Shown here: piece by piece, positions 43,036-48,786 of the stretch
Layout: every line of letters begins with the position of its first letter
Numbering within the stretch: the first letter of the stretch is position 1
DNA from: Actinomycetota bacterium
Lineage (GTDB): Bacteria > Actinomycetota > Acidimicrobiia > IMCC26256 > PALSA-610
Length of the DNA: 48,786 nt
Direction: 5' to 3'
Assembly (NCBI GenBank): GCA_005773635.1
Contig: SXHN01000070.1
Span: forward strand, 1 to 48,786
The notes under the pieces: model-generated
Databases searched by the model: none
The model's input: the letters and a program-made list of their open reading frames with translations, nothing else
What the model was told of the DNA's origin: nothing
Made by a program: the position numbers and the translations under genes

Positions 43036-44100
43036 ATGGATCCCGACAAGCTCAAACTGTTTTCGTTTCTGGTCTTTTCCAAGCTTGAAGGTGCCGTCAC
43101 CTCGGGCATGATTCATCTCGGTGACAACCTTGGTTTATACACGGCGTTGCGAGATGCTCCTACCTCGTTGAGCTCGCACGAACTGGCCGAGCGAACCGGT
43201 TTGCATGAGCGATGGGTGCGTGAATGGGCTTACAACCAGGCATCCGCACGCATCATTGATTGTGACGACAACGAGCGTTTCAGCATTGGCGAAGAGGCCG
43301 CCGCCGTTCTCGCCAATCCGGATCATCCTGCGTATGGCATGGGGATGTTTCATCGGTTGCCGCGCACGATGGAGAGTTTGCGCGCGATGCCCGAGAGCTT
43401 CCGCACCGGAATCGGTCACAACTACGACAGCCATGGTCCCGAGGGCGCGGTTGGTATTGAACGGAGTTTTGAGCCTTGGAGTCGTGCCCACTTGGTGCCG
43501 ACGGTGCTCCCGGTGCTCAGCGATGTGGTGAACAAACTCGAATCGGGGTGTCTCGTTGCCGACATCGGTTGCGGAGCCGGTGGCGCGCTCTTACGTATGG
43601 CGCAACAGTTTCCTCGTAGTGCTTTCCTCGGATACGACATCAGCCACTATGCGCTCGGACGAGCGGCTGAAAAGCTCGATGAGTCAGGCCTCAACAACGC
43701 TCACTTCCACGACCCGCGCGATACACCATTACCAGTTGATGGAACTGTGGACTTCGTAACTACGTTCGATTGCATCCATGACATGACGCACCCGTTTGAA
43801 ATGATGCAATCGATCCGGCGCGCGATCCGAGATGATGGCACTTGGCTGCTTGTGGACATCAAAGCGCACGACACGTTCGCACTGAATGCGGCGAAAAACC
43901 CAATGGCCTCGTTGATGTATGGGATCAGCGTGTTGTCGTGCATGTCGTCGGCGATGTCGACGCCTGACGGTGCGGGTCTCGGCACCCTCGGGCTACCAGG
44001 AAGCAAAGCCGAAGATCTTGCGCGCGCCGCAGGTTTCACTCGCTTTGCGCAACTCGAAATCGATCATCCGGTCAACGCGTTCTACGAGATTCGCCCGTAG
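43036..44100 (+). CDS. SAM-dependent methyltransferase with N-terminal winged helix
   Basis: A 354-residue class I methyltransferase. An N-terminal winged-helix region (SSHELAERTGLHERWVREW at about 45-65) is followed by the Rossmann domain with the SAM motif VADIGCGAGG at about 174-183, then FLGYDISHYALGRA and the post-motif DCIHDMTHPFEMM. This two-domain layout is that of the Rv2258c-like group of mycobacteria, where substrates are unknown. GAGG lies about 10 bases before the ATG. It ends 22 bases before the stop of a convergent secreted-protein gene. Confidence 0.85.
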   Translation: MDPDKLKLFSFLVFSKLEGAVTSGMIHLGDNLGLYTALRDAPTSLSSHELAERTGLHERWVREWAYNQASARIIDCDDNERFSIGEEAAAVLANPDHPAYGMGMFHRLPRTMESLRAMPESFRTGIGHNYDSHGPEGAVGIERSFEPWSRAHLVPTVLPVLSDVVNKLESGCLVADIGCGAGGALLRMAQQFPRSAFLGYDISHYALGRAAEKLDESGLNNAHFHDPRDTPLPVDGTVDFVTTFDCIHDMTHPFEMMQSIRRAIRDDGTWLLVDIKAHDTFALNAAKNPMASLMYGISVLSCMSSAMSTPDGAGLGTLGLPGSKAEDLARAAGFTRFAQLEIDHPVNAFYEIRP

Positions 44101-44122
44101 GCGTAACGCGACTCGCCGGTTG

Positions 44123-45568
44123 TTATTCGTCGCTCAAAATGAAGCCGAATGCGGATTCGCCCAGCGTCACCGGCGAGGATGCACTGATCAAACGCACAAT
44201 GAATCCCTCATCCATCTCGCTCAGGATGTCGGAGTTGATGGGCACGCTCAATGGCTTACTCACCGCACCGGGGAGGAACGTCACTGTCCTTTGGAATGCA
44301 CCTCCATAGTCGCCGGTTCCACGGGTGGCTGTGCCTGGGACTACCTGCACGATGACAGTGATCGCGGTCGCTTGGGGCGCCGAAAGCGTGACGGGAAACC
44401 TCAAGGCATGTGGAGTCCCGAGGTCGCCTTCTGGGCTGGTTGCGGAGCCGATGTTCACGGTCGGATTTCCGACTGCTGGGTCGTTGATTGTGCCAAGGCC
44501 AATGGCTTTGCGAATCACGTACCCGCCCGTCGGGTTCGATAGCGTGATGCTGAAAGTGCGACTCCCACCCGTGTGAATGTTGTTGAGTAATTTCACGGTG
44601 ACATAACGCGTCTGCTGTTTGCCCGCTTTGAACAACAGCGGCTTCGGGACGCCGGCTACGTAGTCAACGCCGGGGACCGCAGTTCCTGGCGTAATCGCAT
44701 AGTTGACTGTGACGTTGGCCGATGGCTTGTGAGACAACACGATTGGAAACGTCATGGAACGATTCCCGCCGATACCGCTATAGATAGCGACGTCGCCGAT
44801 CGTGATGTTGTCCGGACTCGTGATTTCAATGTCAGTTGACGATGAATCGGAGGCCTCGAAGGATCCGTTCCCGCCGTAGTGAGCGACGAGTGCGTGCGTC
44901 CCGAGCGACAACGCACTCAGCGGAACATCCGCAACACCCGCCGAGAGTGTCGCGGTGCCGACTACAAGTGCGCCCTCAGTGACGGTGACGAGGCCATCGG
45001 GAGCGAAGAGGCCACCGGATACCACGACTTGTGCGTGGGGCGTCTTACCCATGGCGACCGGTGAACCGACGGGCGTCAATGTGGTTGTTGTTGGTTCTGG
45101 TTGCGCGCCAGTGATGTCTCCTGAAAAAAAGATGTCGACGGGTGCTGGGAACGTCGGAACGTTGATGCCTGAGGGCGTGTATATGAAGCATGGCGCGATC
45201 GCTGGCGGTGCCGGTATGCAAGCGCGGTTGGCGGAGCCGATTCCGGTTTGTTTCGCCGTATACGAAATCGTTCCATTCGGTCCGTCGATCCATGCGCTGG
45301 TTTCGCAGTCGGTCGCGGCATTGACCGACGGCAGCGGCGTGCCGTTGCCGTACGCGTTCGAGCATTGACCGATGAAAATTCTTCCCAGCGGAGTCGGAGT
45401 TATCCCCGAGACGGTCACGTCAACGATCTCGCCGTCGGCGAGCCCCGTCGACGGCGTAACCGCGAGTGCAGGCGTATCGGCATGCGCGGTGCCGAATCCT
45501 CCCGCGGCAGCAAGCAAGCTTGACGCGATCAGCGACACGAGGATTTTTGGGGCGCGAGGTCGTGCCAT
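44123..45568 (-). CDS. Secreted neocarzinostatin-like/Ig-like/Calx-beta protein
   Basis: A 481-residue exported protein. The signal peptide (KILVSLIASSLLAAAGGFG, cut near AHAD) is followed by a neocarzinostatin-like domain (LAVTPSTGLADGEIVDVTVSG opening, QC and DC cysteines), an Ig-like domain of the bacterial Big_3/Ig_3_5 kind (ALSLGTHALVAHYGGNGSF about 225-245), and two Calx-beta domains (about 270-375 and 375-478) with strands similar to those of the gene at 41074. The end (FGFILSDE) lacks a sorting motif or membrane anchor, so the protein should be released or loosely bound. AAAGGA is 6 bases before the ATG at 45568. Adhesive or cell-surface role is the natural guess. Confidence 0.75.
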   Translation of the reverse strand: MARPRAPKILVSLIASSLLAAAGGFGTAHADTPALAVTPSTGLADGEIVDVTVSGITPTPLGRIFIGQCSNAYGNGTPLPSVNAATDCETSAWIDGPNGTISYTAKQTGIGSANRACIPAPPAIAPCFIYTPSGINVPTFPAPVDIFFSGDITGAQPEPTTTTLTPVGSPVAMGKTPHAQVVVSGGLFAPDGLVTVTEGALVVGTATLSAGVADVPLSALSLGTHALVAHYGGNGSFEASDSSSTDIEITSPDNITIGDVAIYSGIGGNRSMTFPIVLSHKPSANVTVNYAITPGTAVPGVDYVAGVPKPLLFKAGKQQTRYVTVKLLNNIHTGGSRTFSITLSNPTGGYVIRKAIGLGTINDPAVGNPTVNIGSATSPEGDLGTPHALRFPVTLSAPQATAITVIVQVVPGTATRGTGDYGGAFQRTVTFLPGAVSKPLSVPINSDILSEMDEGFIVRLISASSPVTLGESAFGFILSDE

Positions 45569-45712
45569 GGTTGTCCTTTCGACCTTGTTGGCGCGCTGCT
45601 CCGCCCCGCGACGCGCCGTGAGCATGGCATACTCGTTGGTCATAACGCAACCATCGGGTTTCGCAAGCAGTTGCGGTCGGAGTCGCGATCCTGTACCGTC
45701 ACGGTTGCGCGG

Positions 45713-45724
45713 GCGAAGCTTCGC
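45713..45724. promoter_or_regulatory. Perfect 12-bp palindrome between divergent surface genes
   Basis: GCGAAGCTTCGC is a perfect palindrome within the 221 bases separating the divergent genes at 45568 and 45790. It could be an operator shared by both; there is no other support. Confidence 0.2.
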
Positions 45725-45789
45725 AGTCAAGGGCGGCTCTGATATTTTGCGAATTGGGTTCTACCGCGCACTGATCGCGGGGCCCGCCC

Positions 45790-48786
45790 ATGTCAAGCAT
45801 GTCGAAAACGCAACCAAAATCGAAGGTTTTTGTTGCAATTGCCATCACTGTTGCGTGCGCGCTAGTGCTGCCATCACCTGTCAACGCAGTGATCTCGGGC
45901 ACCAGCGGTCAGGTGACAAAGATTGCCCCGCCCGCGTCGGTTGGTCGATCGGCTGGCTTGGCTTCACTCACGACGAACTGGGCATGGGACGAACAGCAAG
46001 GTGTCACCCTGGCATCCAATCTCACAGCCGATATCACGCAACTCGGGAGTTACGAACTTCAAAGCGGGCTCAGTACTGGGACTATCCCGGCAGGAACGAC
46101 AGTTGACAGTCACTTCTTTGATGCGGTGCGACCAAACAACAGTGGCACCACAGTCCTCACAAGCACGCTTACGTTTGCGGCCGACATCGTTGGAATCATG
46201 GTGTTGCGCGGTCGCTTGCTGAACAGCAACTTGCTCGGCAGCCCGACCACCGATTATTCCACCGGAACTTCGGTGACCAATGACCTTGAACTCGGTGCAG
46301 CAGGCGACGGCGTCTTTTTCACAAGTTTGAGGACGGTCACCATCCGCACCTCGACAGGCAACGACTTCGACCAAGTCCGCATCCTGACCCGTCACGACGC
46401 GCCTCCAGTTGCGAATGCGGGAGGCCCTTACAGCGCCGGTGAGAACGGCACCATTGGACTTCTGGGTGCAGCGAGCGACCCTGAGGGAAGCACGATTCAA
46501 AAGTCTTGGACGTTCAACGTCGCAGCGCCGGTAGGCACGGTGTGTACGCCAGCCGCGACGAACACTCTGAACCCGACGGTGACCTGCAACGACGACGCTG
46601 TCGTTACTGCGACGTTGTCGGTGACCGACGGATTCCACGCGCCCGTCACATCATCGGCGACGCTGACATTCAACAATGTCGCGCCAACAGTGGCGACCCC
46701 TACAGGTCCGACTGGGCAGATCCCGATCACGACACCGGTTGCGATCAACGTCGCGTTCTCGGACGCCAGTCCACGAGACACTCACACGGCGACAGTGGAG
46801 TGGGGCGACACGACATCAGACAACGTTGTTGTGACTGAAACCAATGGTGCCGGTTCACTCAATGCCACCCATATCTATGCGAATCGTGGTCACTACACGG
46901 TGACGGTAACTGTGCGAGACGACGACGGTGGCCTGACGACGCGCAACATTGGTGTTGACGTGAACGGGCCTCCGACCGCGTCGGCAGGCGGGCCCTTCGC
47001 TGGTGCCGAAGGCGCCACGACCAGTTTGACTGGAACGGCAAATGACCCCGATGCCGACAACCTTGTCACGACCTGGACGTTGACCCCAACGCTGAGCGAC
47101 CCTGGCACAAGTTGTGTGACCACAGACGTCGCGACACTGACCCCGAATATCACATGCGACGACGAAGCCGTCGTCGCAGCGCAACTCACTGTTGATGATG
47201 GCGTCAATGCTGCGGTTGTTGCGAACACCACCGTGGCGATCGCGAATGCGGATCCAGTGTTAGGCAGCGTGGCGGTGACGGCGGGGCCAATACCGGTCGG
47301 ATCCCTCGTTGCGGTCTCAGCACCATTCAGCGACCCCGGTACCCACGACACTCACACCGCGACGATTAACTGGGGCGACCTCACATCGTCGAATGCCACA
47401 CTAACGGAAGCTCAGGGTGCTGGAGCGTTTGCGTCGGGTCATGCTTACAGCCAGGCCGGCTTGTACACCATCACAGTGACATTGACCGACGACAACGGTG
47501 GAACGGCCGTCTCGACGACGCAGATCCTCGTGAATACGCCTCCCACTGTGGATGCAGGAGGGCCCTACGCAGGCCTTGAAGGCACTGAAATGTTATTGAG
47601 CGCGTCTGCGTTCGATCTGGATGGCGATGCCCTGACGTATTCGTGGACCTATTCAGTGGCTGGCGAACCTGGAATAACCTGCGAGGTCACTGGCGCGGGA
47701 TCGTCCGCTGCAACCTTGACGTTGCGTTGTGATGACGACGCCGTGATAACCGCGACGATCACAGTGAACGACGGCGTCAACACCGCGGTCCAGAGCTCCG
47801 CGACCCTTGTGGTTGGCAACGTTGCTCCCGTTGTTGGAGCACTGGAGCAATCGTCGATTGTTCCGAACGGATCGACGGTCGCAATTGAATTGCCGTTCAG
47901 TGATCCTGGAAGTAACGACACGCACACCGCCACAGTTGATTGGGGCGACGGTTCGGTGACCGGTGCGGCGATCAGCGAAAGCGCGGGTAACGGCACGGTA
48001 AGTGCGGCGCATCTTTTCGCGGTCGACGGTGAATACACCGTGGTGGTTACTTTGAACGACGACGACGGCGGTACCGTGGTCGCGACTCGGATAGTGATTT
48101 CGGATACGACTGCACCGCTGGTGGCTTCGACAGTGCAACCGACTCCGAACGCCAACGGCTGGAACAACTCGCCGGTCACAGTGGGTTGGGATGTCACTGA
48201 CTCGTTGACACCAATCGACTCGAGGATCGGTTGTGATCCAGTAACTCGCTCGACGGACACGTCGGTGAGCGGCGTCTCGTTTACCTGCACCGCAACCAGC
48301 GCAGGTGGCTCCACCTCGTTGACGGAAACCGTCAAGCTGGATCAGGTGGCCCCGAATCTTTCGGGTGTGCCGACGACTGCGGCGAATGGCAATGGTTGGT
48401 ATTCGGCGCCGGTGACGATCGACTGGAGTTGTGACGATGCGCTGTCGGGCATTAACGGTTCGTGTCCAGCTGACAGCACACTGAATTCTGAAGGAGCAGC
48501 AGTTTCCGCAAGCGCTTCGATTGCTGATAATGCAGACAACAACACGAACACGACAAGTGATCCTGTGAAGATCGATCTCCACGCGCCGACCACGTCAGCC
48601 TTGACGTTGCCAGAATGGAACAACGCAACAGTCACGGTGTTGCTCGCGGCGTCGGATGGTTTGTCGGGTGTGGATGTGACGAGGTTTGTGGTTGATGGTG
48701 GTGGGGTGCAATCGGGGTCGTCGGTGTTGTTGGCTGATGAGGGTGTGCATTCGGTTGAGTTTTGGAGTGTGGATTTTGCGGGCAAT
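45790..48786 (+). CDS. Large secreted PKD-repeat protein, cut by the window end
   Basis: Partial gene of at least 999 codons, open to the last base, so its C-terminus is missing. A signal peptide (KVFVAIAITVACALVLPSPVNA, start at 45790 or the ATG at 45799) precedes an N-terminal domain of about 170 residues. From 46402 onward, three pairs of beta-sandwich domains alternate: a PKD-like domain starting PPVANAGGPYS, PPTASAGGPFA or PPTVDAGGPYA, and a second domain marked DTHTATVEWGD, DTHTATINWGD or DTHTATVDWGD with a DDDGG-type end. After 48103 Ig-like repeats with NGWNNSPVTV-like openings begin. It resembles large adhesion or surface proteins. No good ribosome binding site is seen before either start codon. 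Confidence 0.85.
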   Translation, partial: MSSMSKTQPKSKVFVAIAITVACALVLPSPVNAVISGTSGQVTKIAPPASVGRSAGLASLTTNWAWDEQQGVTLASNLTADITQLGSYELQSGLSTGTIPAGTTVDSHFFDAVRPNNSGTTVLTSTLTFAADIVGIMVLRGRLLNSNLLGSPTTDYSTGTSVTNDLELGAAGDGVFFTSLRTVTIRTSTGNDFDQVRILTRHDAPPVANAGGPYSAGENGTIGLLGAASDPEGSTIQKSWTFNVAAPVGTVCTPAATNTLNPTVTCNDDAVVTATLSVTDGFHAPVTSSATLTFNNVAPTVATPTGPTGQIPITTPVAINVAFSDASPRDTHTATVEWGDTTSDNVVVTETNGAGSLNATHIYANRGHYTVTVTVRDDDGGLTTRNIGVDVNGPPTASAGGPFAGAEGATTSLTGTANDPDADNLVTTWTLTPTLSDPGTSCVTTDVATLTPNITCDDEAVVAAQLTVDDGVNAAVVANTTVAIANADPVLGSVAVTAGPIPVGSLVAVSAPFSDPGTHDTHTATINWGDLTSSNATLTEAQGAGAFASGHAYSQAGLYTITVTLTDDNGGTAVSTTQILVNTPPTVDAGGPYAGLEGTEMLLSASAFDLDGDALTYSWTYSVAGEPGITCEVTGAGSSAATLTLRCDDDAVITATITVNDGVNTAVQSSATLVVGNVAPVVGALEQSSIVPNGSTVAIELPFSDPGSNDTHTATVDWGDGSVTGAAISESAGNGTVSAAHLFAVDGEYTVVVTLNDDDGGTVVATRIVISDTTAPLVASTVQPTPNANGWNNSPVTVGWDVTDSLTPIDSRIGCDPVTRSTDTSVSGVSFTCTATSAGGSTSLTETVKLDQVAPNLSGVPTTAANGNGWYSAPVTIDWSCDDALSGINGSCPADSTLNSEGAAVSASASIADNADNNTNTTSDPVKIDLHAPTTSALTLPEWNNATVTVLLAASDGLSGVDVTRFVVDGGGVQSGSSVLLADEGVHSVEFWSVDFAGN

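Noticed and set aside
45771-45789. GC-rich symmetric stretch just before the PKD-protein start
   Set aside because: The symmetry leaves no room for a loop and no regulator is implied.
1-48786. CRISPR arrays, insertion sequences, tRNA or rRNA genes
   Set aside because: I looked for regularly spaced repeats, transposase motifs and tRNA-like arms and found none; the only tandem repeats are the REP-like pair and the 15-bp array.

Overview
The window (48,786 bases, moderately GC-rich) reads as chromosomal DNA of an actinobacterium. The gene content points towards the Acidimicrobiia (Ilumatobacter-like lineages): a luciferase-like F420-type oxidoreductase, DUF2505 and DUF6506 proteins, a DinB-like small-molecule thiol enzyme, paralogous amidohydrolases, a FadD-type steroid/fatty acid ligase, and several genes with leaderless-type promoters. 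The class assignment is inference from gene families; no rRNA or tRNA gene is present to confirm it.

Layout. (1) 0.2-5.5 kb: a YCII/DGPF protein followed by a truncated ECF sigma factor remnant, then a compact pentose operon (GH3 glycosidase, xylose isomerase, xylulokinase). (2) 5.6-15.9 kb: mixed single genes: an exported sulfatase, an alpha/beta hydrolase, a frameshifted sterol-desaturase-like gene, a decayed response regulator, a large acyltransferase fused to a helical toroid-like domain, a lipoprotein epoxide-hydrolase-like enzyme, DUF6506, a DNA glycosylase, DUF2505 and a dimethylformamidase-like protein. (3) 15.9-32.4 kb: a lipid/steroid-like oxidative cluster: Baeyer-Villiger monooxygenase, SnoaL-like protein, acyl-CoA synthetase, P450, amidohydrolase, a branched-chain-amino-acid-type (Liv) ABC transporter packed into three polypeptides, a PhyH dioxygenase and a carotenoid oxygenase. 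(4) 32.5-40.9 kb: small oxidoreductase and regulator units (TetR with its operator, PPOx, SnoaL, LLM, DinB, YceI, cupin, amidohydrolase-MarR) framed by two paralogous acetyltransferase-like genes. (5) 41-48.8 kb: a surface/secreted block with three exported Calx-beta or PKD repeat proteins, one running off the window end, plus a methyltransferase.

The most striking item is the transporter at 22.0-29.6 kb. A substrate-binding lipoprotein is followed by a major-facilitator (MFS) permease fused to a LivF-type ATPase, then by one polypeptide joining LivH, LivM and LivG. It is cotranscribed with an amidohydrolase and lies opposite a P450-FadD operon, which suggests uptake and activation of a hydrophobic carboxylic acid or ester; the substrate is not visible from sequence.

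Two other patterns run through the window. At least seven genes have a TANNNT box 6-7 bases before the start codon, as in leaderless actinobacterial transcripts; in the TetR gene this box overlaps a palindromic operator. Gene decay is also common: sigma factor, sterol desaturase, response regulator and VapC remnants all sit between intact genes.
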